Shown here in pieces: positions 1 through 8,731 of a stretch of DNA of 38,819 nucleotides (positions are counted from its first letter, which is position 1; each line of letters opens with the position of its first letter). The notes beneath the pieces are model-generated. The model made no database searches. It saw only the letters and a program-made list of their open reading frames with translations, and was not told where the DNA came from. Made by a program: the position numbers and the translations under genes. Source of the DNA: Paludibacteraceae bacterium. Its GTDB lineage: Bacteria; Bacteroidota; Bacteroidia; Bacteroidales; Paludibacteraceae. The stretch covers positions 1-38,819 of the forward strand of contig JAFYZR010000004.1 in assembly GCA_017557345.1 (NCBI GenBank), written 5' to 3'.

Positions 1-1
1 C

Positions 2-2212
2 AAGGAAAACAATGGCGAACGCTTCACCATCAAGGAGCTGGAGCGCACGAAAAAGAACCTGGAAGCGCGACTGAAAAAGCTCCAGGACAGCAGTAAAAAG
101 GACGATGTCGTGACCTTTGAACAGTTGGGCGTGGATCGGATGTTCGTGGACGAAAGCGACAACTACAAGAACCTGTTTCTCTATACGAAGATGCGGAATG
201 TGGCAGGCCTGTCCACCTCGGACGCGCAGAAATCCTCAGATATGTTCGCCAAGTGCCGGTATATGGACGAGCTGACCGGCGGGCGCGGCGTGGTATTCGC
301 CACCGGCACCCCGGTCAGCAATTCCATGACGGAGCTTTACACCATCCAGCGTTATTTACAGTATGACCGACTGCAGGAGATGGGCATGGGCCACTTTGAT
401 TGCTGGGCCTCCCGCTTCGGGGAGACCACCACGGCCCTGGAGCTTGCCCCGGAGGGCACCGGCTACCGGGCAAGGACACGCTTCGCCAAGTTCTTCAACC
501 TGCCGGAGCTGATGACCATGTTCAAGGAAGTTGCGGACATAAAAACGGCGGATCAGCTCCATCTTCCTACCCCGGAGGTGGAGTTCCATAATTTCGTGTC
601 CAAGCCCACGGAGATGCAGAAGGAGATGGTCAAGGCCCTGTCGGAACGGGCCAGCCGGGTACACAGCGGCTCCGTGGACGCCCATGAGGACAATATGCTG
701 AAGATCACCTCGGACGGGCGGAAGCTGGGCCTGGACCAGCGGATCATCAATCCCATGCTCCCCGACGAGGAGTGCACCAAGGTCAATCAGTGCGTGGGGA
801 ACATCCTGCAGTTCTGGCGGGAGGGCGAGGATAAGAAACTGACCCAGCTGGTTTTCTGCGACATTTCTACCCCCAAGGGAAGGACAACCGCAGAGCCCAT
901 GGCGGCAAAGTTGGAGGGCAGCAAGCTGGATAACCCGGAGATCCATGCGCTGGAATCGCTTATCCCTCTGGAAGAAACGAAGGAACGCTCCTTTACCATC
1001 TACGAGGACATCCGCCAGAAGCTCATCGCGGGTGGGATGCGCCTGGAACAGATCGCCTTTATCCACGACGCAGATTCAGAAGCCAGAAAGCGGGAACTGT
1101 TTGCCAAAGTCCGCTCTGGCCAGGTCCGTGTCCTGATCGGGAGCACACAGAAGATGGGAGCCGGGACCAACGTACAGGACCGGCTTATCGCCCTCCACGA
1201 TTTGGATTGTCCCTGGCGGCCCCGCGATCTCACCCAGAGGAAAGGCCGCATCGAGCGGCAGGGAAACCGGAATCCCCTTGTCCACGTCTGCCGCTACGTC
1301 ACAGAGGGCACCTTCGACGCCTACCTCTGGCAGACGGTGGAAAACAAGCAGAAGTTTATCAGCCAAATCATGACCAGCAAATCCCCGGTCCGCTCCTGCG
1401 AGGACATCGACGAAACCGCCCTCTCCTTTGCGGAGATCAAGGCCCTGTGCGCCGGGGACCCCCGTATCAAAGAACGCATGGACTTGGACGTGGAGGTGTC
1501 CAAGCTCAAGATCATGAAGGCGGACCATCAAAGCAAGCAGTACCGTTTGGAGGACCAGCTCCTCAAATACTTCCCGGAGCAGATCGAGCAGAACAAGGGA
1601 TATATCCGGGGCTTTGAGGCGGATATGAAAACGCTGGAGGCCCACCCACTGCCCCAGGAGGGCTTCATCGGGATGCAGATCCGGGGAGACGCTCTGACCG
1701 ACAAAGAAAACGCCGGTGCCGCCCTGATTGACGCCGCCAAGGAAGTACAGGTCGGTCAGTCGGCGGAGATCGGCAGCTACCGGGGCTTTACCATGTCCGT
1801 GGAGTTCAGCGGCTTCATTACGGGATATGTTCTGACCCTCAAAGGAGAAATGTCCCATCGGGTGGAGCTGGGCGAGGACCCCAGGGGCAACCTGACCCGC
1901 ATAGACAACGCCCTGGCAAAGATGCCGGACCGTCTGAAGGCGGTGCAGAATCAGCTGGACAATCTGTATAAGCAGCAGGAGGCGGCCAAGGCCGAAGTGG
2001 GCAAGCCCTTCCCCTATGAAGCGGAGCTGACCGTAAAGACGGCGCGGCTGGTGGAGCTGGACCTGCAGCTCAATCTCAACGGCGGCCGCCCCCAGCCGGA
2101 GCAGGCGGTGGAAAAACGGGAACGCCCCTCGATCCTGGAGCGGCTGAAACAGCCCCTGCCGCAGAGAACGGCGGGCAAAACGAAAACTCATTCTTTGGAG
2201 GAGAGCTTATGA
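2..2212 (+). CDS. SNF2-type helicase region of a large ICE DNA-processing protein (5'-truncated)
   Basis: The reading frame is open from base 2 without a stop, so the window cuts into the gene; the GTG at 110 is internal. What remains is about 736 residues. Helicase motifs are visible: VDESDN near the start (Walker-B/DExx-like), FATGTPVSNS (motif III-like), IGSTQKMGAGTN (motif V) and QRKGRIERQGN (motif VI with arginine fingers). The last ~280 residues are charged and partly coiled. This arrangement is known from the very large methylase/SNF2 helicase proteins of clostridial ICEs, often above 2000 residues, thought to act on element DNA during transfer or to protect it. Its stop overlaps the next start (ATGA at 2209). 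GC-rich like the relaxase and recombinase modules. The family is clear; the exact role is not proven. Confidence 0.88.
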   Translation, partial: KENNGERFTIKELERTKKNLEARLKKLQDSSKKDDVVTFEQLGVDRMFVDESDNYKNLFLYTKMRNVAGLSTSDAQKSSDMFAKCRYMDELTGGRGVVFATGTPVSNSMTELYTIQRYLQYDRLQEMGMGHFDCWASRFGETTTALELAPEGTGYRARTRFAKFFNLPELMTMFKEVADIKTADQLHLPTPEVEFHNFVSKPTEMQKEMVKALSERASRVHSGSVDAHEDNMLKITSDGRKLGLDQRIINPMLPDEECTKVNQCVGNILQFWREGEDKKLTQLVFCDISTPKGRTTAEPMAAKLEGSKLDNPEIHALESLIPLEETKERSFTIYEDIRQKLIAGGMRLEQIAFIHDADSEARKRELFAKVRSGQVRVLIGSTQKMGAGTNVQDRLIALHDLDCPWRPRDLTQRKGRIERQGNRNPLVHVCRYVTEGTFDAYLWQTVENKQKFISQIMTSKSPVRSCEDIDETALSFAEIKALCAGDPRIKERMDLDVEVSKLKIMKADHQSKQYRLEDQLLKYFPEQIEQNKGYIRGFEADMKTLEAHPLPQEGFIGMQIRGDALTDKENAGAALIDAAKEVQVGQSAEIGSYRGFTMSVEFSGFITGYVLTLKGEMSHRVELGEDPRGNLTRIDNALAKMPDRLKAVQNQLDNLYKQQEAAKAEVGKPFPYEAELTVKTARLVELDLQLNLNGGRPQPEQAVEKRERPSILERLKQPLPQRTAGKTKTHSLEESL

Positions 2213-3084
2213 CGAGCGAAGAATTGAATACCACGCTGTATCAGAGGATGTTTGCGGAGCAGGAGCAGTTCAAGGCATGGCTGCTTACCCAGCCGCCCGA
2301 AGAAATCCTGAATCATACCTATGAGTACAGCGTGCGGGAGGACATCCTTATCACGCTGGAAAACAACGACCTTTACGACGAACAGGCGGAGGCGCTGCTG
2401 CGTTCCGAGAGCCCGCTGGCCGACGTTTACAAGGAGTTCTCCAAACAGGAGACGGATTATATGGATGTGGTCCTGGACAGTCTGGAGACCTGCGCAGACG
2501 CGGAGATCGCGCGGGAGCAGAAACGCCGGGAGGAATTACGGAACACCCCGGTTTATCCCTACCCTTACGAATACGCTGCTGAGAATGGAGAAGTGGAAAA
2601 GTATTGGCAATCCCGAAAGATCAGTATCGCCTGTAGGGATGCCATAGAAAAGGCCATCGGGGATCACTACGCCGACAACTGCCTGAACACTGCGGCGGCG
2701 GTGCGGCAGGTGGTGGATGTTTTCGGCTATGACCGCACACTGTACGTTCTGGCGGTCACGGTCCAGCACAAGGAAAGAGACGGGCGCATTTCCCATAACA
2801 ACAAGGAATGGGCGAAATCCGTCCCCGTCTTTGAGGACAGGATCGACGGAAGCGCGGACAACAACCGCTTTCTGGTGGTGGACAAAGTGAACCCCGGTCT
2901 TGTCGATCTGTTCGTAAGAGGTGCGCGAAGGGCCCAGGCGCAGGAGAAGGAGATGCAGGCGGAAAAGGCAAAAACCATACCTGCCGTAGCTGCCGACAAA
3001 CCCACCATCCTGGAAAAACTCAAAAGACCTCTTCAAAAAAATTCGCCGAATAATTCGGCGCATTTCCCGGAGCCGGAATTGTGA
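2209..3084 (+). CDS. DUF3848/DUF3849-type ICE protein
   Basis: 291 residues, translationally coupled to the helicase (ATGA) and to the following mobC-like gene (stop TGA overlaps its GTG). The N-terminal ~100 acidic helical residues resemble DUF3848. Residues ~115-240 contain a YPYPYEYAAENGE stretch followed by a region ending near FLVVDKVNPGLVDLF, the usual appearance of DUF3849. Both domains recur in Firmicute conjugative elements next to the big helicase; no biochemical role is established. The C-terminal LEKLKRPLQK motif echoes ERLKQPLPQ at the end of the upstream helicase, a shared tail that suggests a common docking peptide or ancestral duplication. No signal peptide or membrane segment is seen, so it is probably cytoplasmic. 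Confidence 0.8.
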   Translation: MTSEELNTTLYQRMFAEQEQFKAWLLTQPPEEILNHTYEYSVREDILITLENNDLYDEQAEALLRSESPLADVYKEFSKQETDYMDVVLDSLETCADAEIAREQKRREELRNTPVYPYPYEYAAENGEVEKYWQSRKISIACRDAIEKAIGDHYADNCLNTAAAVRQVVDVFGYDRTLYVLAVTVQHKERDGRISHNNKEWAKSVPVFEDRIDGSADNNRFLVVDKVNPGLVDLFVRGARRAQAQEKEMQAEKAKTIPAVAADKPTILEKLKRPLQKNSPNNSAHFPEPEL

Positions 3085-3419
3085 AAAACCGCAAACGGCA
3101 GATCCCCATCCTGTTTTGGGTATCTGAGGAAGAAAAGGAACAGATCGAGCAGAAAATGGCCCAGCTGGGCACCGGAAACATGAGCGCCTATCTGCGGAAG
3201 ATCGCCATCGACGGCTATGTGGTCAATTTGGATTTGCCAGAGCTACGGGAGCTGACCGCGCTTCTGCGCCGATCAAGCAATAACCTGAATCAGCTCACCA
3301 AGCGGGTACACGAAACGGCCCGTATCTACGATGCCGACATGGAGAGCCTGCGGACAGAATATGACAAACTGCTGGAGGCCGCCGATGCGATTATTTCCAA
3401 GCTGGCGGTGATCCGGTAA
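3081..3419 (+). CDS. mobC: MobC-like relaxosome accessory protein
   Basis: 112 residues, starting at a GTG that overlaps the stop of the upstream gene. The N-terminus (IPILFWVSEEEKEQIEQKM) resembles the ribbon-helix-helix type DNA-binding start of bacterial mobilisation proteins. The middle part LRRSSNNLNQLTKRVHET carries the conserved NNLNQ(L/I)..R segment of the MobC family. Family members bind oriT DNA next to the nick site and help the relaxase load. A MOBP relaxase lies 0.9 kb downstream on the same strand. The symbol is given by family resemblance. Confidence 0.85.
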   Translation: MKNRKRQIPILFWVSEEEKEQIEQKMAQLGTGNMSAYLRKIAIDGYVVNLDLPELRELTALLRRSSNNLNQLTKRVHETARIYDADMESLRTEYDKLLEAADAIISKLAVIR

Positions 3420-3523
3420 TGGATGGGGCGGCAGTAATCTCCTGCCGCCTTGCTCGCCGTATCCTTGCGGTACAGCTCCAAGTCTGTATAATGCCGGTAG
3501 AGCATAGGAAAGGAGGCTCCCCC

Positions 3524-3811
3524 ATGAAAACCGTTCTGAGAATCCTGATCACGCCGATCACGCTGATGGTCTCCCTGCTGGTCTGGCTCTGTGCCGCGCT
3601 GTTCTCCCGCACCGTATTCCTCTGGCAGATCGCCGGTGCCGTTCTCGGCCTCCTGGCTTTGATCGTCCTGTTTACCACGTCGGTCAAAAACGGTCTGATC
3701 CTCCTGGGCTTCGCTCTGGCGGTCAGTCCCATCGGCCTGCCGATGCTTGCGGCGAAGCTGCTGGGAGGCTTGCAGCGGGCGAATATGGCGCTGAAGGAGC
3801 TGCTCCATTGA
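3524..3811 (+). CDS. CD1845-family small membrane protein
   Basis: 95 residues from ATG 3524, chosen because AAAGGAGG lies at 3509-3516 and the ORF extension upstream lacks a ribosome site. Nearly the whole chain is hydrophobic: segments at roughly residues 8-30, 33-50 and 53-75 suggest two or three membrane helices, ending in a short amphipathic tail. This length, start (MKTVLRILITPI) and position between mobC and the relaxase match the CD1845-family proteins of clostridial conjugative transposons, whose function is unknown. It is probably an integral membrane accessory of the transfer region. Confidence 0.72.
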   Translation: MKTVLRILITPITLMVSLLVWLCAALFSRTVFLWQIAGAVLGLLALIVLFTTSVKNGLILLGFALAVSPIGLPMLAAKLLGGLQRANMALKELLH

Positions 3812-3833
3812 TCTGCAAATTTATGAACAGCGG

Positions 3834-3862
3834 TTGCCTTTTTTGCCCGGATACGGTATAAA
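3834..3862 (+). promoter_or_regulatory. sigma-A type promoter
   Basis: TTGCCT (3834-3839), a 17-base spacer and TATAAA (3857-3862) make a good housekeeping promoter about 30 bases before the zinc-finger gene at 3892. It would start a new transcript covering that gene and, past the hairpin at 4258, the relaxase. Seen in sequence; activity is inferred. Confidence 0.6.
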
Positions 3863-3891
3863 TTCCATAAACGGCGAAAGAGCGTGATGCT

Positions 3892-4257
3892 ATGGCAAAA
3901 CGAAAACCACTCGGACACTACTGCAAGATTTGCGGCGAGTATAAGGCAAACGAGAAGTTCTCAGGTAAGGGCCACGCTGCCCACATCTGCAAAGCCTGTT
4001 CCAAGCTGTCCCCGGAAAAACGCTCTGAGTTAATGACCATCCGCCGCCTCCTTGATCTTCCCTGGCGGCTTTCAAAGGAGCAGAAGGATTGGCTCGAAAA
4101 ACGAATCCACGACGAGCGCACGGAGGTCCGGGAGCTTGCGCAGGAGCAATATGATCTCAGATTCAGACGAATAGATTACCCGGAAAACGAAGCCGACGAT
4201 TTCGACGAATCTGACATAGAAGATATAATCGAAGAAGAAACAGAACTACCATTTTAA
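3892..4257 (+). CDS. small zinc-ribbon-like ICE protein, function unknown
   Basis: 121 residues. CKIC at about residues 11-14 and CKAC at about 33-36 (spacing ~18) form a plausible four-cysteine zinc-binding site. A basic helical middle follows, with a very acidic tail (runs of D and E in the last 25 residues). Its upstream start lies in AAAGAGCGTGATGCT, a weak ribosome site. It sits between the CD1845-like gene and the relaxase, with its own promoter and a terminator directly after its stop, so it may be made independently. I recognise the type from similar ICEs but no function; a DNA-binding or transcription-modulating role is only a guess. Confidence 0.62.
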   Translation: MAKRKPLGHYCKICGEYKANEKFSGKGHAAHICKACSKLSPEKRSELMTIRRLLDLPWRLSKEQKDWLEKRIHDERTEVRELAQEQYDLRFRRIDYPENEADDFDESDIEDIIEEETELPF

Positions 4258-4283
4258 GCGGTCTGCGTGGCAGGCCGCTTTTT
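4258..4283 (+). terminator. Rho-independent terminator or attenuator before the relaxase
   Basis: Stem GCGGTCTGC / GCAGGCCGC (one G-U pair), loop GTG, then TTTTT. It starts one base after the stop of the 3892 gene and ends 21 bases before the relaxase start, so relaxase expression from the 3834 promoter would need read-through. Confidence 0.78.
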
Positions 4284-4304
4284 CGTTGGGAGGTATGAGC
4301 ATCC

Positions 4305-5726
4305 ATGTCCACCACGCGCCTGATGTCGCTGCACACGGGAAAAGGCCGGAGCGTCGGCACGGCCATTCGTGACATCATCGACTACGTTGAAAACCCGGAG
4401 AAAACGAACCAGGGCCAACTTATCTCCTGCTATCAATGCAGCGCCCGGATCGCGGACAAGGAATTCCTGCTTTCAAAGAAACTGTACATTCAGAAAACCG
4501 GCCGGATGCGCGGAGCGGACGACGTGATCGCCTACCAGCTGCGCCAGTCCTTCCCTCCCGGCGAGATCACGCCGGAGGAGGCAAACCGGCTGGGCCGGGA
4601 GCTGGCCATGCGCTTCACCAAGGGCAGGAACGCCTTTATCGTCTGCACCCACATCGACAAGGCACATGTTCATAATCATATCGTTTTCAGTGCCGTCACG
4701 CTGAACTGTGACCGTAAATTCCGTGACTTCCGCGGCAGCGGCAGAGCCCTTGCCCGGATCAACGATACCCTGTGCATCGAAAATGGGTATTCCGTCGTGG
4801 AGGCCCCAAAGCACAACGGAAAGAGCTACAACAAATGGCTGGGCGACCGGGCGGGCCTTTCCCACCGGGAGCGCCTTTGCTGTGTGATCGACGAGGCGCT
4901 GAAACAGAAGCCGGAGAGCTTTTCCGCTTTACTGGAATTGCTCCGAAAGGCCGGATATGAGATAAAGGGCGATCCGGCGAATCCCTCCCTGCGGGGCGGA
5001 GAGCAGAAACGCTTTGTCCGCATGGACACCCTGGGCCCCGGTTATTCCGCCGCAGAGCTGAAAGCGGTCATTGCCGGAGAGCAGCAGCACAACCCGAAGA
5101 AGCGGAAGGCAAAAACGCCGAAGCAGCCCCAACGGAAAAATCAGCTCCTGATCGACATACAGGAAAAGCTCGCCCAGGGCAATGGGGCCGGTTACGCAAA
5201 TTGGGCCAAGCGGTTCAATCTGAAGCAGATGGCCCAAACCGTGGCCTATCTGCAGGACCATGATCTCATGGATTATGCAGCTCTGTCCCAGCGGGCCGAC
5301 GCTGCTTCCGTGAAATACCACGATTTGGCTGACAGGATCAAAACGGCGGAAACCCGCATGGCGGAGATCGCTGTGCTGCGGACGCAGATCATCAATTATG
5401 CAAAGACCCGTGATACCTATGTGGCCTACCGAAAGGTAGGATATTCCAAGAAGTTCAAGGCGGAGCATGAGGCAGACATTCTACTGCATCAGGCTGCGAA
5501 AAGACATTTTGACTCATTGGGGCTGAAGAAGCTCCCCACAGTCAAGGTGCTGAACGCCGAGTACGCAAAACTGCTGGCAGACAAGAAAGCGGCCTATGGG
5601 GACTATCGACAGGCCCGTGAAGAATGGAAGGAGCTGCTGACGGCCAAGTCCAATATTGACCGCATTTTGGGTATGGATGCCCCGGATAAAACCGTCCAAA
5701 GGGAACGTCCTTCGGAGCAGCGGTAA
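4305..5726 (+). CDS. MOBP-type relaxase
   Basis: 473 residues; GGGAGG at 4288-4293 precedes the ATG. Motif I is seen as DIIDYVENPEKT (putative nicking Tyr27). The metal-binding motif III is HIDKAHVHNHIVF at about residues 117-129, with the expected histidine triad. This is the MobA/VirD2-like relaxase of Tn1549-type clostridial ICEs. It would nick oriT, stay bound to the 5' end and lead the single strand into the recipient. The C-terminal half is a long basic, coiled helical region (residues ~250-470), normal for the family. The gene looks intact. MobC upstream is the expected partner; hairpins just downstream may belong to oriT or transcription stop. Confidence 0.92.
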   Translation: MSTTRLMSLHTGKGRSVGTAIRDIIDYVENPEKTNQGQLISCYQCSARIADKEFLLSKKLYIQKTGRMRGADDVIAYQLRQSFPPGEITPEEANRLGRELAMRFTKGRNAFIVCTHIDKAHVHNHIVFSAVTLNCDRKFRDFRGSGRALARINDTLCIENGYSVVEAPKHNGKSYNKWLGDRAGLSHRERLCCVIDEALKQKPESFSALLELLRKAGYEIKGDPANPSLRGGEQKRFVRMDTLGPGYSAAELKAVIAGEQQHNPKKRKAKTPKQPQRKNQLLIDIQEKLAQGNGAGYANWAKRFNLKQMAQTVAYLQDHDLMDYAALSQRADAASVKYHDLADRIKTAETRMAEIAVLRTQIINYAKTRDTYVAYRKVGYSKKFKAEHEADILLHQAAKRHFDSLGLKKLPTVKVLNAEYAKLLADKKAAYGDYRQAREEWKELLTAKSNIDRILGMDAPDKTVQRERPSEQR

Positions 5727-5738
5727 GCTGCCCGAAAA

Positions 5739-5757
5739 GCGATTTCGCAGAAATCGC
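5739..5757 (+). repeat. 8-bp perfect hairpin after relaxase gene
   Basis: GCGATTTC and GAAATCGC flank a GCA loop, 13 bases after the relaxase stop. It is the first of three inverted repeats clustered at 5739-5872 with no coding potential. No T run follows, so it is not a typical terminator. Confidence 0.6.
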
Positions 5758-5811
5758 GCAGCCGCGCTGAAGGCGCGAAATGGGGGATTGGGGAGCGCCC
5801 CAACAAGCAGC

Positions 5812-5850
5812 AAACCGTCCGGCCCCGCAAAGCGAAAGCCGGACGGTTTT
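5812..5850. terminator. 12-bp stem terminator between convergent genes
   Basis: AAACCGTCCGGC and GCCGGACGGTTT form a perfect 12-bp stem with a 14-base loop. On + the 3' arm runs into TTTT, and on - the arm also ends in T residues, so it can stop both the relaxase transcript and the kinase transcript coming from the right. Confidence 0.7.
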
Positions 5851-5852
5851 CC

Positions 5853-5872
5853 GCAAGTGTATATACACTTGC
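5853..5872. repeat. perfect 20-bp palindrome, possible oriT or regulator site
   Basis: GCAAGTGTATATACACTTGC equals its own reverse complement. It follows the 5812 hairpin by three bases and lies between the relaxase and the inverted kinase gene. A zero-spacer palindrome of this kind is more like a protein-binding site than a terminator. Position beside the relaxase gene makes part of oriT or a recombination junction possible; neither is shown. Confidence 0.55.
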
Positions 5873-5909
5873 CCTGCTTGCCGGTTTCTACAATGGAGCT
5901 TGACAGAAA

Positions 5910-7202
5910 CTATACTACTCTTGGCGAAAGCATAACCGTAACAGTAAACAAGTGATCCACTTTGTCGTATTCCCAGTTCATATCACCACCGTACTTTTTC
6001 AGCGTTTTCCTAACGCTCTTTAAGCCAAATCCATGCAATCCAGCGTCGTGCTTTGTGCTTATCAGCTGTTGGCCATCCGTTTTCGGCACATCATCACAGC
6101 TATTGTTCAAGACTATTACATATAGCGAGTTCCGCAAAAACGATTCAAAAGAAATGGTTTTTCCAGCCGAGTTTGATGCAGACTGAATGGCATTGTCCAG
6201 CAGATTTCCTAATATGGCGACAAGATCAATCGCTTCAATGCTGCCGAGATTGCAGGCACGAACATCATAATAGAATTGAACCCCCGCAAGTTCGCATTCA
6301 GTGACGTATTTATCGATTATCACATCCAATGTCTTGTTGCCGCTTTGACAGTGCTTTGTATAGGTTTCCAGTTGCTCGGAGAGCTTCTCAATGTAATCCG
6401 CAATTCTCGGATCAGAGTTCAGACTTTTAATGGCAGCCAGGTGTTTGCGGGTGTCATGGGCATAGATTTTGAGTTGTTGATTTTGATATTCAAGAATATC
6501 ATAATGCGTCTTTTCGTCCAACAGCCGGTCAAACTCGTTTTTGACCCGTATGTACTCCCCCTCTTTTTCGAGGTTGTGATGATAGATGACAAACAGCAGC
6601 ATACTGGAGCAAAACAGGAGAACGCTCATTACCGCAAAAATCGTTTTGCTGATTGGGCGTATCGGCTCATTCGCACTCACATACCAGAATGTCAGCAAGC
6701 AGGCAAAGGCTATAGCAGGATACAAATAGAAGCTGATCGGATAGCGCTTGGTGATTTGCCTGCGTTTTATGAAGTGGACAAAGACAATGCAAGAGAGGGA
6801 ATAGAGCAGTTTGCTTATGGAGACGATGATCACCAGCAGACGAAGATCCGAATTGTAATCCGTTGTGCTGCTATTGGAAAAAACAGACACCAGGAAAATC
6901 GTTGCAAACTCCCATACGCCGCAAAAAACCAGCAGGACCACCGAATACAGAATCGATAAAGCCCAGTTTAATTTGAAGCAGCATTGGGAAAACGCAAACA
7001 AAAGCAGGAATAGATAAAAGAAATTCAGCCAAATCGTGTTGTTGAAATAGGTGTTGATCACAGCGCCGCTTTCAAATATCACCAATCCCAAAAGGATACT
7101 CAGGACGGGATGCCGACGTTTTTCAGAGACGCTGTAAAAGAAATAATAGGTAATCGGGAATTCAAGCAGGTATACCAGACTTGAATAGAGCAGGTTCAAC
7201 AT
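5910..7202 (-). CDS. AgrC-like sensor histidine kinase (GHKL)
   Basis: 430 residues. The first ~210 residues form five to seven hydrophobic helices, as in peptide-sensing AgrC/BlpH/ComD kinases (HPK10 type). The phospho-accepting histidine is in YAHDTRKHL (about His249). The N box is ILGNLLDNAI and the G region is HGFGLKSVRKTL, marking a C-terminal GHKL ATPase. It would detect an extracellular peptide and phosphorylate the regulator encoded just upstream (6-base gap, GGGAGG at 7216-7221 on the minus strand). agrD and agrB lie 5 kb away on the other strand and are the likely source of the signal. Convergent with the relaxase gene. Confident for family, inferred for ligand. Confidence 0.9.
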   Translation of the reverse strand: MLNLLYSSLVYLLEFPITYYFFYSVSEKRRHPVLSILLGLVIFESGAVINTYFNNTIWLNFFYLFLLLFAFSQCCFKLNWALSILYSVVLLVFCGVWEFATIFLVSVFSNSSTTDYNSDLRLLVIIVSISKLLYSLSCIVFVHFIKRRQITKRYPISFYLYPAIAFACLLTFWYVSANEPIRPISKTIFAVMSVLLFCSSMLLFVIYHHNLEKEGEYIRVKNEFDRLLDEKTHYDILEYQNQQLKIYAHDTRKHLAAIKSLNSDPRIADYIEKLSEQLETYTKHCQSGNKTLDVIIDKYVTECELAGVQFYYDVRACNLGSIEAIDLVAILGNLLDNAIQSASNSAGKTISFESFLRNSLYVIVLNNSCDDVPKTDGQQLISTKHDAGLHGFGLKSVRKTLKKYGGDMNWEYDKVDHLFTVTVMLSPRVV

Positions 7203-7208
7203 AAGCTG

Positions 7209-7907
7209 TTAATGCCTCCCAAGGAACCAGAACCAAAACTTGTGAAACTCAGATTGTTTGCGTGAGGCAATGGATATTCTTGTTCCATCTGTCAGAAACA
7301 ACTCGGAGTAAGCGTATTTCTGGACATAGTGAAGATTTACATAGAAGGACTTGTGAACACCGTAGAAGAACGTCACAGGGAGCCTTTGGCAGCATGATTC
7401 GTAATCATCTCTTACACAGAGAACATCCGTAGTTGTATGGACATACACTTTCCGATTCTTACGTTCAATATACATGATTTCGTCGGCCAGAACCTGCTTA
7501 TACGCCCCGTCGCTGTAAAGGTACAAATCAATATAAGAGTTGTCGATGTATTCCATAGCCTTATCTAAGCTGGAGTAGAGCCTGTTCACATCAAAGGGTT
7601 TATCGAAGAAGCGGAAAGCCTGCAAATCCATAGCGTCATCCTGGTACTCCCGGTAGTTGGTTATAAAGAACAACGCGAGTTTCCTGTTTCGGTTGCGCAG
7701 TTCCTTTGCCAGCGAGATACCGTCGATTCCATCCATCTGGATGTCCAGGAAAGCAACATCATATATCTCGTTATTGTGGAATACCTCCACAGGATTCGAG
7801 GCTATAGTAATTGCACAGGGGATAAAATGATTTTTCATGTATCCAGCGATATGCTGCCGCAGGTTTTCCAAAAAGAATACTTCATCATCAACCAAAACCA
7901 CATTCAT
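7209..7907 (-). CDS. AgrA-like LytTR response regulator
   Basis: 232 residues. The N-terminal receiver domain has the acidic pair VDDE near residue 8 and the phospho-acceptor in FLDIQMDG (about Asp55), then FFITNY and FDKPFD. The C-terminal LytTR DNA-binding domain starts near residue 130 (YIERKNRKVYVHT, later VHKSFYVNLHYV). LytTR regulators bind pairs of ~9-10 bp direct repeats spaced about two helical turns apart. Three such pairs, with the same 21-bp period, occur at 8502, 12260 and 13182 in this window. First gene of a two-gene unit with the kinase. The ribosome site before ATG is weak, and a strong hairpin lies in its leader at 7929-7958, so expression may be tuned there. Confidence 0.92.
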   Translation of the reverse strand: MNVVLVDDEVFFLENLRQHIAGYMKNHFIPCAITIASNPVEVFHNNEIYDVAFLDIQMDGIDGISLAKELRNRNRKLALFFITNYREYQDDAMDLQAFRFFDKPFDVNRLYSSLDKAMEYIDNSYIDLYLYSDGAYKQVLADEIMYIERKNRKVYVHTTTDVLCVRDDYESCCQRLPVTFFYGVHKSFYVNLHYVQKYAYSELFLTDGTRISIASRKQSEFHKFWFWFLGRH

Positions 7908-7928
7908 AAAAACACCAACTGAAATAAT

Positions 7929-7958
7929 AATGCTCCCTCCTACTTAGGAGAGAGCATT
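7929..7958. repeat. hairpin in the leader of the AgrA-like gene
   Basis: Arms AATGCTCCCTCCTA and TAGGAGAGAGCATT pair over 14 positions with one mismatch (a G-U pair when read on the minus strand). The 3' arm is followed by TTTT on +, and by ATTATT on -. It could be a terminator for rightward remnants or an attenuator 20 bases before the regulator start. Confidence 0.6.
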
Positions 7959-8119
7959 TTATCATTGGTGACAACTAAAGTCAAATGAAGCATATAATCG
8001 TCGGTGTCAAGTTTGTAGAGTCGTCAATGTTGGGCGACACTTTACCTCGGAAAAATAGGACGTAGTTCTTAGGATCGAATTTGAGGAAGAAGGAAGGGCT
8101 GGAGGCGACGAGTTCTTCC

Positions 8120-8340
8120 TCAAATTCGGCGCGTATCTGCGTGCTCCCGCAGATACTCCGTCAACGCTTCGTTGGGAGACTTGAAATCCAGGCAAACCAT
8201 TGGAATCGTATTGGAGAAACGGTTATACCTCTTCAACTGCTTGCGGCCATCATCCAGACTATACATCCGCAGCTTTTTATAAAACCGCCGTTCATCCTCC
8301 CGATGCTGCCGTTCCACTTTCCCGTTATGTCTTCGCGTCG
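8120..8340 (-). pseudogene. remnant of an integrase-core (DDE) transposase C-terminus
   Basis: Reading the minus strand from about 8340 gives HNGKVERQHREDERRFY, a block typical of the rve/DDE integrase domain of IS481/IS3-type transposases. PNEALTEYL then follows near the end. Only ~70 residues survive. The rest of the element is missing and nothing like an N-terminal domain is seen to the right, so it is a dead fragment. It lies between the regulator and the secreted-protein pair and marks past insertion into the agr island. The exact IS family is not certain. Confidence 0.7.
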
Positions 8341-8501
8341 CAATCCGTATACATTATTTATAGCTTATTCCTGCATATGTACCTTAAGCCGTGGATCAGA
8401 GCGGCTACTGTTGCCGTTCGGGCACCTGAATATACAAACTTTGCAACGCTACAGCCATTTTTGAGATCTCTTGTTCAGTAATCAAAGTCCGAGAAAAATC
8501 C

Positions 8502-8568
8502 GCAATTCTGCGATATTATCTTGCAGTTCTGCATTTGAGGTAGCTATTATTTTGAAATATCGTATAGT
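8502..8568 (+). promoter_or_regulatory. LytTR direct-repeat site A with promoter, upstream of the secreted-protein pair
   Basis: GCAATTCTGC (8502-8511) and GCAGTTCTGC (8523-8532) are direct repeats 21 bp apart start to start, the geometry used by AgrA-family regulators. A -10-like TATAGT lies at 8563-8568, 30 bases after the second repeat, and the -35 is poor, as expected for an activated promoter. Transcription would run rightward into a ~400-base leader and the gene at 8970. The whole ~45-bp block is nearly identical to site C at 13182. Confidence 0.72.
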
Positions 8569-8731
8569 AGTCTTTGAAAAACTTGACTTTAGCGCAGTTT
8601 GAAGCAGGGCTTACAACGGCGTAACCATGTAGCACTGGTGTAGTATTGTTTCGACGGCATCTGGTTAGATTCCAAACTTTCTCTTATGCAAAATATGGAG
8701 GCAGCCAGATAGAAACAACAAAAGGATGTAA

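Noticed and set aside
356-2191. Long minus-strand ORFs opposite the helicase (and similar ones opposite the recombinases)
   Set aside because: They are antisense shadows of GC-rich genes with no domain, ribosome site or conserved motif.
5962-6959. Plus-strand ORFs opposite the histidine kinase
   Set aside because: The minus strand encodes a complete kinase with H, N and G boxes.
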